A stretch of DNA of 64,000 bases from Paludibacteraceae bacterium. Lineage in GTDB: Bacteria; Bacteroidota; Bacteroidia; Bacteroidales; Paludibacteraceae. The stretch is taken from assembly GCA_017446585.1 (NCBI GenBank), contig JAFSQL010000012.1:1-64000 (forward strand), in the 5' to 3' direction. Shown here one piece after another: positions 51,884-61,872 of the stretch. Position 1 is the stretch's first letter, and every line of letters begins with the position of its first letter. Position numbers and translations under genes: made by a program. The notes under the pieces are model-generated. The model was not told the origin of the DNA and did not search any database. It was given only the letters and a program-made list of their open reading frames with translations.

Positions 51884-51911
51884 GGAGCGGTGTGTCAACA
51901 CCGTTCCTTTT
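51884..51911 (+). terminator. hairpin with T-tract in the susC leader
   Basis: GGAGCGGTGT (51884-51893) pairs with ACACCGTTCC (51898-51907; one G-T pair), then TTTT. It lies after the candidate susC -7 element, so it is an rprY terminator or a susC attenuator. Confidence 0.6.
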
Positions 51912-51956
51912 CGGCGGGTAAATGAAGCAATATTCAATAACCTTAATTTAATATTT

Positions 51957-54900
51957 ATGAACCTAAAAACCAGTAAATGGATGAGCGTTCGTCGCTTATT
52001 GTTTATTGCGTTGCTCGGCGGTGGCGTGTCGTTGTCAGCCTATGCGGACAAGACCATCTCCGGTAACGTGAAGGACGACACGGGCCAACCTGCAATAGGT
52101 GCCACGGTGCAAGTGGAAGGCACGACCATCGGAACGATGACCGACCTTGACGGTAACTATACATTAACCGTGCCAGACGATACCCGCGAGGTGACAATTT
52201 CTTATGTGGGTCTTGCCACGCAAACCGTGCAAATCAAGGGCGGCATTGCAAATGCTGACTTGAAGGCGGATGACAAAACCTTGGACGATGTCGTTGTTAT
52301 CGGTTATCAGGAAGTGAAGAAGCGAGACGTTGTCGCTTCTACCGCCAGCGTGGGCGCGGATCAGATTAAGAACTTGCCAGTGACGGATGCCGCGCAAGCC
52401 ATGCAAGGAAAGTTGGCGGGTGTGCAAGTGGTTCAGTCCGAAGGTTCGCCTGACGCTGACGTGAGCATTCGTGTGCGTGGTGGTAACTCGTTGACCCAAA
52501 GCAGCACGCCATTGTATATTGTCGATGGTTTCCCTGTTTCAAGCATCAATGACATCTCGCCTACTGACATTCAGAGCATTGACGTGTTGAAGGACGCTGC
52601 CGCTACCGCCATCTATGGTGCGCAAGGTGCAAACGGCGTTATCATCGTCACGACGAAGGACGCTCAAGCCAATGACAGCGAGGATTGTGGCATGAAGTTC
52701 CATGTTGACTATACCGGTTACCTCGGATGGAAAAAGTTGGCAAAGAAGTATGATGTGCTTTCAGCGCAAGATTTTGCCAAACTGCAATATGAGTACACTT
52801 ATTTGGCGAAGAAGGGGAAAACGTCAGACGTAGAAAAGAACTGGTTCAAATACTTTGACAAGGATTATGACCAAAGTGCAGACGCTGCCTCTACCAATAC
52901 CTATAATGATGTCATCAATAATATCGGTTCTGAGGAAGAAACCGATTGGCAGAAGAAAACGTTCGACAACACCGGATTTACTTCCAACCACAGTTTCACG
53001 GTGTCGGCTGCCAACAAGAAGTCGTCGTTCAACTTGAGTTACAACCGCATCGATGACGAAGGTATCATGCGCGAATCTGACTACACTCGAAACAACTTGA
53101 GTTTCAAAGCGAAGTTCAAACCTCTCAAGGATCTCACCGTGGGTACGAACTTCCGTTTCACGAACACCACTGTGTTGGGTTCAGGTTCTAACACTGCGGA
53201 AGATGCCGGTTCCAAGACTGAAAACCGTATCGTGAACGCCATTGCCTATACTCCAATTCACCTTTATGCGGTGGACAATTCAACGTTGGATGATGAGGAG
53301 AGTTTCGGAAGTATGTATGACCCAATCACGACCATTTCTGACAACTATAAATTCAAACGTGATAACAAGTTTGACATGAACGGTTACGCTTCTTACAAGT
53401 TCTTGAAGAAGTTCACGGCACGTGTAGATCTCGGTTATCAAGCTCGTTATATTGACGTGGATCGTTTCTACGGCAAGACGACTTATTACTCCCGTGCAGG
53501 TAACGGTTTCTCAAAAGCTGGAAAGGCGGGAACCGTGTCCGCCATTCGCACGAATGAGGAAGATACCCGTTTACGTGAGTCGGCAACGTTGGAATACAAA
53601 AACAAGTTTGCTGGCGCACATAACTTGAACCTCATGATCGGTCAAGAAATGATTCGTAACTCGGGTGAGTTGAATACCAACTACGGATATGGTTATCCCG
53701 GTACCTATGACGGCGAATACCTATTCGAGCATTTCGGTTCTTACTATGCAACCGACAACGCGCAATATATTGATCCGAACGACAACATGCTCTCGTTCTT
53801 CGGTCGTGGAACGTATGATTACAAGGGACGTTACTACTTAACGGGAACGCTCCGTGCGGACTGCTCCACTCGTTTTGCCAAAGGTAACCAATGGGGCGTG
53901 TTCCCTGCCATGGCTGCCGCATGGCGTATCTCGGACGAGTCGTGGATGCGTTCGTTTGCTCGCTCTGCTCGCATGTCTAACTTGAAGTTACGTTTGAGCT
54001 ATGGTGTGGCAGGAAACAATAACGTGGAATTGGGTGCCGTGGATGGTGACTTCACTTTGACTTCAACTGGTGTCTATGTTGCCCCAACCGCATTTGAGAA
54101 TACGTCTTATATCCTCACAGCAGGTGGTGCTGAAAAGATTGTACCCAACAATGATTTGACATGGGAGACGACCACGACGCGTGACCTCGGTCTCGACTAC
54201 GGTTTCTTCAATGATCGTTTGAGCGGTACCATCGACCTCTATTGGAACAGCACGAAAGACTTGATCATTAAGTACAAATTGCCAACGACAGGTTATCAAT
54301 ATCGCAACGTGGCAGAAACCAAGAACCTCGGTGCCGAATTCTCTGTCAAAGGTGTGATACTTGACAAGCGTAGCAAGAACTTCAACTACAACTTGACGGT
54401 AGATGCAAATATCTCGCGTAACAAGAACACAGTGGTTGACCTCGGTGGTATGGACGCTTATTACGTATCTACAAGTTACCTTGCCACTGGTTACTTCAGC
54501 ACTGACGAGTTCATCGTGCAAGAGGATAAATCTATCGGTCGTATCTACGGATTTGAAACCGATGGTTACTATACGGCAGCAGACTTTGACGGATATAACG
54601 CAACCACGTTCGAATGGACCAAAGGTGGTGTAGCCGTTGCTTCCAACTATGGTATCAATAGTCTTGCATATCCAGGTTTGCTTAAGGTGAAAGACTTGAA
54701 CGGTGACGGTCAAATCACGTTGGACGACCGTAAAGTCATTGGTTGCACAATGCCAGAGTTCACGGGAGGTTTCTCCATCACTGGTAGCATCGGAAGCGAG
54801 AAGTGGGGACAGGTTGACGCAGCCGCAAACTTCACCTATTCGTATGGTAACGACGTGTTGAACCTCACGGGTTTGAGCATGTCGAATATTCAAGACAAGA

Positions 54901-55349
54901 CTAAGTTGCGCAACACCTTGTCTGACATGACCGCCAGTGGCACTCGTTACACCTTGTTCGACGCCGATGGCGTTTACATTCCGTCTAAGTACACAACTTA
55001 TGGTGCGATTGCCAGCGAATTGGATGCGCGTAATGCTGGTGCAAGCGAGGCTTCGCCTATTACTGGTTACACGATGTTGACGGACAAATGTGTTGAGGAT
55101 GGTTCGTTCTTGCGTTTTGCTTCCTTGACCATTGGTTACTCATTGCCAGACAAGTGGATTTCAAAGGCAAAATTGACGAAGGCGCGCGTGTTCTTCTCCG
55201 CATCGAATTTGTTCGTGTTGACCAAGTATAGCGGTGATGATCCGGAAGTTAGCACGGGTACAAAGCGTAATCCATTGGCTGTGGGCGTTGACTGGTCCGC
55301 TTATCCAAGAAGCCGCAACTTCAACTTTGGTGTGAACCTCTCATTCTAA
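51957..55349 (+). CDS. SusC/RagA-family TonB-dependent outer membrane transporter
   Basis: This 1130-residue protein has a signal peptide (FIALLGGGVSLSAYA), a CarboxypepD_reg-like domain (TISGNVKDDTGQPAIGATVQ, about 30-115), a TonB box/SusC motif (DDVVVIGYQEVKKRD), the plug (about 125-235; IRVRGGNSL, PLYIVDGFPV, GANGVIIVTTK) and a 22-strand barrel ending in FNFGVNLSF. It imports oligosaccharides with the SusD-like lipoprotein next to it. Substrate is inferred as pectic glycan from the pectate lyase downstream. Confidence 0.96.
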   Translation: MNLKTSKWMSVRRLLFIALLGGGVSLSAYADKTISGNVKDDTGQPAIGATVQVEGTTIGTMTDLDGNYTLTVPDDTREVTISYVGLATQTVQIKGGIANADLKADDKTLDDVVVIGYQEVKKRDVVASTASVGADQIKNLPVTDAAQAMQGKLAGVQVVQSEGSPDADVSIRVRGGNSLTQSSTPLYIVDGFPVSSINDISPTDIQSIDVLKDAAATAIYGAQGANGVIIVTTKDAQANDSEDCGMKFHVDYTGYLGWKKLAKKYDVLSAQDFAKLQYEYTYLAKKGKTSDVEKNWFKYFDKDYDQSADAASTNTYNDVINNIGSEEETDWQKKTFDNTGFTSNHSFTVSAANKKSSFNLSYNRIDDEGIMRESDYTRNNLSFKAKFKPLKDLTVGTNFRFTNTTVLGSGSNTAEDAGSKTENRIVNAIAYTPIHLYAVDNSTLDDEESFGSMYDPITTISDNYKFKRDNKFDMNGYASYKFLKKFTARVDLGYQARYIDVDRFYGKTTYYSRAGNGFSKAGKAGTVSAIRTNEEDTRLRESATLEYKNKFAGAHNLNLMIGQEMIRNSGELNTNYGYGYPGTYDGEYLFEHFGSYYATDNAQYIDPNDNMLSFFGRGTYDYKGRYYLTGTLRADCSTRFAKGNQWGVFPAMAAAWRISDESWMRSFARSARMSNLKLRLSYGVAGNNNVELGAVDGDFTLTSTGVYVAPTAFENTSYILTAGGAEKIVPNNDLTWETTTTRDLGLDYGFFNDRLSGTIDLYWNSTKDLIIKYKLPTTGYQYRNVAETKNLGAEFSVKGVILDKRSKNFNYNLTVDANISRNKNTVVDLGGMDAYYVSTSYLATGYFSTDEFIVQEDKSIGRIYGFETDGYYTAADFDGYNATTFEWTKGGVAVASNYGINSLAYPGLLKVKDLNGDGQITLDDRKVIGCTMPEFTGGFSITGSIGSEKWGQVDAAANFTYSYGNDVLNLTGLSMSNIQDKTKLRNTLSDMTASGTRYTLFDADGVYIPSKYTTYGAIASELDARNAGASEASPITGYTMLTDKCVEDGSFLRFASLTIGYSLPDKWISKAKLTKARVFFSASNLFVLTKYSGDDPEVSTGTKRNPLAVGVDWSAYPRSRNFNFGVNLSF

Positions 55350-55383
55350 TCACATAGAGCAACAACCTAAAACGATTTAAGAT

Positions 55384-57318
55384 ATGAAATACCTAAAATA
55401 TATAGCAGTCGCCGCTATGGCAACTATCGGGTTGACCTCTTGCGATGACTTCTTTGACACGACGGCAGCGTCGTCGGTGTCCACATCGGATATGTCAGAT
55501 ACTCAAATCCAACAACTGATACCTGGCATTTATAATAACTTCTCGAAAGACAAGGCATATCGTAACCGTTATTTCATGATTGGTTACAATACGGATATTG
55601 AGTGGAACTCGAAAACGGGTGCTGATGCTCAATTGACGCAGTACAATATGACGACCGCTAATAGTTCTGTTTCTGATTCCAAAGGAAATGACTTGTGGGG
55701 TCACTTGTCTCGTGCTTGCAGCGATGCGGCTGCCGTTATCGATAATGGCGAAGCGTATGGTGACAAGTCAAAAATGGTAATCAAGCATTATCTTGGTGAG
55801 GCATATTTTATGCGCGCTTTCAGCACGTTTGAAATGGTGAAACTTTGGGGTGATATTCCGATTGTGGAGTCTTCAACCGAAGTCTCTCCGCTGAAGCGTG
55901 ATCGCAACGAAGCGTTTGAGTTGATACGTTCGGACTTGAAGACTGCCATTGAATACTTGCAATGGTCAGAAAACTCTCCAACGGCGCAGACAAAGACGAT
56001 AGGTCGCGCCAGCAAGCAAGCGGCGTTTGCCCTTCTTGCCCGTGTTGACTTGATGTATGCTGGCAAGGCGTTGCGCCCAGACAACTGGATCGTTGGTGGA
56101 GGTTCGTCATGGTCCGTGCAATATAACGTGAAAGACGCTACCGAACGACAGGGTCTTTACGCCGAGGCGTTGGCATGTTGTGATTCGGTAATCGAACATG
56201 ATGGAAATTCAAAATTGCAGTCGAGTTTTGAGGATATCTTCAAATTCTTGTGCCAAGACGAAATGTCGTACGGAAAGAGCGAATTTATCTATGTCCTTCC
56301 TTTTGCGGATGGAACGCGCGGTCAATTCTTGAACTACACATCGCCTAAGTCGAAAGATGCCCAAGGGGAATTGGTGAATATGAATAGCGGTTCTAACAAC
56401 AGCACGGGCATGATTGTTCCGACATTTGTCTATGACTTCGAAACGGGTGACGCTCGTAAATGGGTGACTATAGCTCCGTTCTATTGGATTGCGGACAAGG
56501 GTTCTGGCGTTTCTACCTCTAATCCTGCGGACAATATGTTGGCATTTCCAGGTTATGACGGAACATCGAAAATTGTTTACCAAAAGAAGCAAGATATCAA
56601 TAAGTTCTATCTTGGTAAGTTCCGTTATGAATGGACTACTCGTTCCATTACTTCAGGTGACGACGGTATTGACATTCCGATTATTCGCTATGCGGACGTG
56701 TTGTTGATGTATGCCGAGGCTGCTTTGGGTAGCGTGGAGGGAAACGCTCCAAGCAATGCCGACTTGACCAAAGCGCAGACGTATTTTGATCAGGTTCGTA
56801 CGCGTGCCGGATTGGCAACAAAGACGTTGACAATGGCTGACCTCGTGAAGGAACGTGCCTTCGAGTTCTGCGGTGAGAACATTCGTAAGTATGACTTGGA
56901 GCGTTGGGGATATTTTGACGACTACATGAAGAACACGAAAGTGCGTATTGCCAACTTGGATGCTCACTCGGGAGAATTCGCAGCAACGCAAGACACCATC
57001 TACTTCAAGTACAAGCGAAATGACGCTTATAAAGCGGCAGGTGCCGAATCACAACACGCATACGAAATGTCTGACATTTACGGTTTAGCAATCGGTGAAA
57101 CCGGTGAGCCTGCTGGCGGTTATGACAAGGATGCTGGATGGGTGAAGAAGAATTTCTTCGCAACAAAAGATGAAAAGACTGAAACGGTTACTCGCTATCT
57201 TCCAACCTACACGTTGTACACGACCGACGAAAAGTTGGAACGTCAACACTATTGGCCAATCTTCAACAACAATATCTCCGCTTCCAACGGAAGTCTTTGG
57301 AACGATTACGGATATTGA
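55384..57318 (+). CDS. SusD/RagB-family nutrient-binding lipoprotein
   Basis: This 644-residue lipoprotein has a lipobox (GLTSC, Cys20), the SusD-like N-terminal domain (YFMRAFSTFEMVKLWGDIP), TPR scaffold and the RagB/SusD C-terminal domain (VLLMYAEAAL, DQVRTRAGL, KERAFEFCGENIRKYDLERWG). It lies 34 bases after susC and forms the lid of the SusC complex. A terminator follows. Confidence 0.96.
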   Translation: MKYLKYIAVAAMATIGLTSCDDFFDTTAASSVSTSDMSDTQIQQLIPGIYNNFSKDKAYRNRYFMIGYNTDIEWNSKTGADAQLTQYNMTTANSSVSDSKGNDLWGHLSRACSDAAAVIDNGEAYGDKSKMVIKHYLGEAYFMRAFSTFEMVKLWGDIPIVESSTEVSPLKRDRNEAFELIRSDLKTAIEYLQWSENSPTAQTKTIGRASKQAAFALLARVDLMYAGKALRPDNWIVGGGSSWSVQYNVKDATERQGLYAEALACCDSVIEHDGNSKLQSSFEDIFKFLCQDEMSYGKSEFIYVLPFADGTRGQFLNYTSPKSKDAQGELVNMNSGSNNSTGMIVPTFVYDFETGDARKWVTIAPFYWIADKGSGVSTSNPADNMLAFPGYDGTSKIVYQKKQDINKFYLGKFRYEWTTRSITSGDDGIDIPIIRYADVLLMYAEAALGSVEGNAPSNADLTKAQTYFDQVRTRAGLATKTLTMADLVKERAFEFCGENIRKYDLERWGYFDDYMKNTKVRIANLDAHSGEFAATQDTIYFKYKRNDAYKAAGAESQHAYEMSDIYGLAIGETGEPAGGYDKDAGWVKKNFFATKDEKTETVTRYLPTYTLYTTDEKLERQHYWPIFNNNISASNGSLWNDYGY

Positions 57319-57350
57319 TTTAAGTTTCACCTTGATTCTATTTTTAGAAG

Positions 57351-57392
57351 GAAAAAGAAAAGATGACTCGGAAGGGTCGTCTTTTCTTTTCT
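57351..57392 (+). terminator. intrinsic terminator of susC-susD
   Basis: AAAAGAAAAGATGAC pairs with GTCGTCTTTTCTTTTC around a short loop, T-rich downstream. The lyase gene after it has its own -7 element. Confidence 0.65.
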
Positions 57393-57438
57393 TGTAAATA
57401 GTAGTGTGATAATGAATGAAATGAACGAAGATTTTCCT

Positions 57439-57446
57439 TACCTTTG
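57439..57446 (+). promoter_or_regulatory. -7 promoter element for the pectate lyase
   Basis: TACCTTTG, 22 bases before the ATG. Confidence 0.6.
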
Positions 57447-57468
57447 ACGCAAATCTTGAATTGAAAGT

Positions 57469-58893
57469 ATGAAAAACAGATTATTGAAAGCAGCATTGCT
57501 CGTTTTGTTGTTTGGTTTGGTGGCTTGTTCAGATGACGAAAAGAGTGGCGGCGATAGTGAGCCTTCTTATAGCCCTTCTGACATGGCTTTTCCACAGGCG
57601 CAAGGGTGCGGTGCAAAAGTGACAGGGGGACGCGGAGGCGCGGTTTATGTCGTATCAACCTTGGAAGACCAAGATGCGGCGGGAAATGTCGCGGTTGGTT
57701 CGTTGCGTTGGGCATTGCAAAAAACGGGGACACGTATTATCACGTTTGCCGTATCTGGAACAATACACCTGACAAATCCTTTGAGAATCCCTGCAAATAC
57801 AACTATTCTTGGACAGACCGCTCCGGGTGATGGTATTTGTATTGCTGGAGATGTTTTGGCCACGAAAAACAATCATCTGGTTGAAATCGGTGGAGATAAT
57901 GTAATCCTACAGTTTTTGCGTTTCCGTTTGGCAAATATAGAATCAGACGCAGACGCATTCAGTTGTATTGGTCATAACAATGTGATGATTGACCATTGCT
58001 CGTTCAGTTGGAGCACGGACGAATGCGCTAGTTGCTATAAGAATCGCAATTTTACAATGCAATGGTGCTTGGTCTATGAAGGTATGATGAAAGGAGAAGA
58101 AGAACATGGGTTTGGTGGTATATGGGGCGGCTGTGACGTGACGTTCCACCACAACCTCATGGCTAACCAAATGAACCGTTATCCTCGTTTCGACCATCAA
58201 TATGCCGGAGGGGCTTACTATGGCCCTCTTGACTTTGTGAACAACGTCATTTATATTGTGCGTAGTTGCAATGGAGTTTATGGTGGTGAGAGTTGTAACA
58301 ATACGGGTGAATATCGAAAGATCAACATGGTCAACAATTATTATCGATATCATGCATCTGTTTCATCGGGCAATAAATATCGCATCATGCAGCCTACGAC
58401 TTCTTGCAGCAATTGTACAAAAGAATATTCGTGTCCGATTGTTCCAGCCCATTTCTATATAGCTGGCAACTATGTGGATGGAAGTGCGACCAACACATCG
58501 GACAACTGGAAAGGAGTGAATCCAAGCACGGACGCTATGAAGGCAACGACACCGTTTGCCATGGCAATCGAAGTGACAGGAAAGCAAACGGCAGAAGAGG
58601 CATTTGAATCTGTATTGGCGAACGCTGGTGCAAGTCTTAGTCGAGACGCTGCGGACACGAAAGTGATTAACAACGTCATCAACAATAATGGCACGATTGT
58701 CAGCGCAGTTCCGACGTTGCCTACCTTGATATCAACTACAGTTATCGATTCTGACTATGATGGACTTCCTGATGAATGGGAAGACGCCCATGGTTTGAAC
58801 AAAAACGATGTTACGGATTCCCGAAAAATTTCTTCGACCGGTTATGCCAACATAGAGAATTACGCACAAGAGTTGGTGAGCGGTTTGTATTGA
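57469..58893 (+). CDS. family 1 polysaccharide lyase (pectate lyase-like) lipoprotein
   Basis: This 474-residue lipoprotein has a lipobox (LVAC, Cys20) and a Ser/Asp-rich linker, then a right-handed beta-helix typical of PL1: FPQAQGCGAKVTGGRGGAVY, VSGTIHLTNPLRIPANTTI, GQTAPGDGICI, VMIDHCSFSWSTDE, then HHNLMANQMNRYPRFD (the R-x-P-R-x type catalytic region). It ends with DSDYDGLPDEWED, a calcium-type repeat. It should cleave pectate or a related uronan by beta-elimination at the cell surface. It follows SusC/SusD, completing a small utilisation locus. Confidence 0.92.
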   Translation: MKNRLLKAALLVLLFGLVACSDDEKSGGDSEPSYSPSDMAFPQAQGCGAKVTGGRGGAVYVVSTLEDQDAAGNVAVGSLRWALQKTGTRIITFAVSGTIHLTNPLRIPANTTILGQTAPGDGICIAGDVLATKNNHLVEIGGDNVILQFLRFRLANIESDADAFSCIGHNNVMIDHCSFSWSTDECASCYKNRNFTMQWCLVYEGMMKGEEEHGFGGIWGGCDVTFHHNLMANQMNRYPRFDHQYAGGAYYGPLDFVNNVIYIVRSCNGVYGGESCNNTGEYRKINMVNNYYRYHASVSSGNKYRIMQPTTSCSNCTKEYSCPIVPAHFYIAGNYVDGSATNTSDNWKGVNPSTDAMKATTPFAMAIEVTGKQTAEEAFESVLANAGASLSRDAADTKVINNVINNNGTIVSAVPTLPTLISTTVIDSDYDGLPDEWEDAHGLNKNDVTDSRKISSTGYANIENYAQELVSGLY

Positions 58894-58912
58894 AAGAAGC
58901 AGTTAAAAAAAT

Positions 58913-58942
58913 AAAAAAGGGACGAAAACGTCCCTTTTTTTT
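58913..58942 (+). terminator. intrinsic terminator of the pectate lyase
   Basis: AAAAAAGGGACG, loop AAAA, CGTCCCTTTTTT and further T. Confidence 0.85.
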
Positions 58943-59046
58943 ATCAAAATGGTAGTTAGAAAACAAAAAAGGTTAAATTCGCGTTTTGGTGGTTAGATAT
59001 AAGAATTATTTTATTCACTTAAATCAATAAAAACACAGGATTAAAA

Positions 59047-60651
59047 ATGGCACAGATTGATTTGTCGAAGTACGGCATTACCGGTGCGACGGAGATTGTT
59101 TACAATCCATCGTATGATGAACTTTTCAAAGAAGAGACAAACCCAGCCTTGACAGGATTTGACAAAGGTCAGGAGACGGAACTTGGCGCGGTGAACGTGA
59201 TGACGGGTATTTATACCGGTCGTAGCCCAAAGGATAAATTTATCGTTGACGACGCTACGAGCCACGACACCGTTTGGTGGACGAGCGATGAATATAAGAA
59301 TGACAACCACCGCGCAAGCCAAGAGACATGGGACGCGGTGAAGAAGTTGGCGCAAGAAGAGTTGAGCAACAAGAAACTTTATGTCATTGACGGTTTCTGC
59401 GGTGCTAACAAGGACACACGCATGAAGGTTCGTTTCATCATGGAGGTGGCATGGCAAGCACACTTCGTGAAGAACATGTTCATCCGTCCAGTAAGCAAGG
59501 AAGAGGAAGAGCAAGAGCCAGACTTCATTGTATATAACGCCAGCAAGGCAAAGGTTGAGAATTACAAGGAACTCGGACTGAACAGTGAGACCGCAGTGGT
59601 CTTCAACGTGACGACGAAAGAGCAAGTCATTCTCAACACGTGGTATGGTGGTGAGATGAAGAAGGGTATGTTCTCGATGATGAACTACTACTTGCCATTG
59701 AAGGGCATCGCATCAATGCACTGCTCCGCCAACACCGACATGAACGGTGAGAACACCGCCATCTTCTTCGGTTTGTCCGGTACGGGCAAGACGACCCTCT
59801 CAACTGACCCTAAGCGTAAGTTGATTGGTGACGACGAGCACGGTTGGGATGATAACGGCGTGTTCAACCTCGAAGGTGGTTGCTACGCTAAGGTTATCAA
59901 CCTTGACAAGGACAGCGAGCCAGACATTTACAACGCCATCAAGCGTGACGCTCTGTTGGAAAACGTGACGGTAGACGCGCAAGGCAAGATTGACTTCGCA
60001 GACAAGAGCGTGACCGAGAATACTCGTGTAAGCTATCCTATCTATCACATCAAGAACATTCAGGCTCCTATCAGCAGCGGTCCTGCGGCTCAACAAGTCA
60101 TCTTCTTGAGCGCAGACGCATTCGGCGTGTTGCCTCCAGTTAGCATTCTCGATCCAGAGCAAACGAAATACTACTTCTTGAGCGGCTTCACGGCTAAATT
60201 GGCAGGTACGGAGCGTGGCATCACCGAGCCTACCCCAACCTTCAGCGCATGCTTCGGACAAGCGTTCCTTGAGTTGCACCCAACGAAATATGCTGAAGAA
60301 TTGGTACGTCACATGCAGAAGAGCGGTGCCAAGGCATACTTGGTAAACACAGGTTGGAATGGAACCGGCAAGCGTATCTCCATTAAGGACACGCGCGGTA
60401 TCATTGACGCAATCTTGAACCACTCGATTGATACGGCTCCAACGAAGACGATTCCTTACTTCAACTTCGTAGTTCCTACGCAATTGGAAGGTGTGGATCC
60501 TAAGATTCTCGATCCTCGTGACACGTATGCAGACGCTGCGCAATGGGAAGAGAAAGCAAAGGACTTGGCAAGCCGCTTCATCAAAAACTTCGTTAAATAT
60601 GAAGGCAATGAGGCTGGAAAGGCATTGGTAGCAGCCGGTCCAAAACTCTAA
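59047..60651 (+). CDS. pckA: phosphoenolpyruvate carboxykinase (ATP)
   Basis: This 534-residue enzyme links oxaloacetate and PEP with ATP. Motifs are [14 protein letters not shown], the kinase-1a P-loop [15 protein letters not shown] and the [14 protein letters not shown] block. In Bacteroidales it works in the CO2-fixing direction of succinate fermentation. It is monocistronic: terminators lie on both sides. Confidence 0.97.
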   Translation: MAQIDLSKYGITGATEIVYNPSYDELFKEETNPALTGFDKGQETELGAVNVMTGIYTGRSPKDKFIVDDATSHDTVWWTSDEYKNDNHRASQETWDAVKKLAQEELSNKKLYVIDGFCGANKDTRMKVRFIMEVAWQAHFVKNMFIRPVSKEEEEQEPDFIVYNASKAKVENYKELGLNSETAVVFNVTTKEQVILNTWYGGEMKKGMFSMMNYYLPLKGIASMHCSANTDMNGENTAIFFGLSGTGKTTLSTDPKRKLIGDDEHGWDDNGVFNLEGGCYAKVINLDKDSEPDIYNAIKRDALLENVTVDAQGKIDFADKSVTENTRVSYPIYHIKNIQAPISSGPAAQQVIFLSADAFGVLPPVSILDPEQTKYYFLSGFTAKLAGTERGITEPTPTFSACFGQAFLELHPTKYAEELVRHMQKSGAKAYLVNTGWNGTGKRISIKDTRGIIDAILNHSIDTAPTKTIPYFNFVVPTQLEGVDPKILDPRDTYADAAQWEEKAKDLASRFIKNFVKYEGNEAGKALVAAGPKL

Positions 60652-60673
60652 GATTAAAAAGTTAAATTGGATG

Positions 60674-60718
60674 ATTCGGGAGCGAACTTCATAGTTCGCT
60701 CCCGAATTGTTTTATTTT
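60674..60718 (+). terminator. intrinsic terminator of pckA
   Basis: ATTCGGGAGCGAACT (60674-60688) and AGTTCGCTCCCGAAT (60693-60707) form a perfect 15-bp stem with loop TCAT, then TGTTTTATTTT. Confidence 0.92.
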
Positions 60719-60746
60719 GTGGAGCGGTGAAAGTGTTGTAATTTTG
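60716..60746 (+). promoter_or_regulatory. promoter of the DUF4831 gene
   Basis: -33 TTTG (60716-60719), 19-base spacer, -7 TAATTTTG (60739-60746), starting right at the pckA terminator tail. The ATG is 60 bases downstream. Confidence 0.6.
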
Positions 60747-60805
60747 CAAGATAGTCGAGAAGAACAGGTGCGTTGACGTAAAAATAAAAAAGCAAAAGAC
60801 GAAAC

Positions 60806-61822
60806 ATGAGAAAGTTTGTCGTAGTAGCCTTGTCAATGATGGCTATGATGTCAGGAATGGTGGTCAGCGCGGCGGATCGCTCTAAGAACGCTGAACCGAG
60901 ATTGACTTATTCGTTGCCTCGCACGGTGTTGTCCATAGAGGTGGAGATGGAGCGTGTGACCGTAAAGGCAGGACCATATTACCGATATGCGGAACGGTAT
61001 CTGAACGTGAAGGATGCCGCAAGCGAAGATGCCGTCATCTGGAAGGTGAAAGGCATCCGATTGCGAACGAAGGGAGAGGCAGACCCGGAAAAGACATTCA
61101 ACGTGCGCAGTGCGAAGCAATTGACCAAAAACAAGAAGGGCGTGATTTTGGGATGGAATTGCGCTCCTCAGACATCGAATGCGAACGTTGTGAAAGAGCC
61201 TAAAAAGTTCATTGCCATAGAGAGCTCAGACATCAACCCGAAGGCGTATAGTGAAGACCAGTTGATGGCGAATAGCGTCAGCCAAATGGCTCAGTCGGCA
61301 GCCAAGGAGATATACCGGATTCGTGACAGTCGTGTCAGTTTGGCTACGGGCGACATGCTGCACATGCCTGCCGACGGGAGAAGCATGGAATTGATGTTTG
61401 AGGAAATGGACAAGGCGGAATCAAGGTTGATGTCGCTGTTTGTCGGCAAGAAGCATAAGGACACTATTGTCAAAACATTCGAATACGTACCCAGCAAGAA
61501 GGATGTTAAGAATGAAATGATATTCCGTTTGTCAACGGCAAACGGACTGGTCGGGAAAGACGACTTGAGCGGGCAGCCCGTGTATATCAGCATCAAGTTG
61601 GAAAGAAATGAAAAACCGTCCGTGAAGAAAGACGCGGGAGAGTTGTTCTATAATGAACCGGGAAGGGCTCACGTGACGATAGACGTAGAGGAGTCGAGGG
61701 TAGTGGATGAGGATGTCAGTATAGCTCAGAATGGAAGTCTGCAAGCGTTGCCGTCGTCGTTCGTCAACGCTAAGTTGCAGTATGACGCGACGACAGGCGC
61801 GTTGATAAGCGTGGAGAAATAG
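60806..61822 (+). CDS. DUF4831 exported protein
   Basis: This 338-residue protein has a signal peptide (MRKFVVVALSMMAMMSGMVVSAA) and the DUF4831 pattern (TYSLPRTVLSIEVEMERVTV near the start, GPYYRYAERYLNV, then YEVPSKKDVKNEMIFRLS-like text at about 230). Bacteroidetes-specific periplasmic protein of unknown function. It is 50 bases upstream of leuS on the same strand. Confidence 0.85.
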   Translation: MRKFVVVALSMMAMMSGMVVSAADRSKNAEPRLTYSLPRTVLSIEVEMERVTVKAGPYYRYAERYLNVKDAASEDAVIWKVKGIRLRTKGEADPEKTFNVRSAKQLTKNKKGVILGWNCAPQTSNANVVKEPKKFIAIESSDINPKAYSEDQLMANSVSQMAQSAAKEIYRIRDSRVSLATGDMLHMPADGRSMELMFEEMDKAESRLMSLFVGKKHKDTIVKTFEYVPSKKDVKNEMIFRLSTANGLVGKDDLSGQPVYISIKLERNEKPSVKKDAGELFYNEPGRAHVTIDVEESRVVDEDVSIAQNGSLQALPSSFVNAKLQYDATTGALISVEK

Positions 61823-61872
61823 AACGAAGCGATCAGAAAAAACAGACAAGAAGATAAAAACACAAAAAAAGA

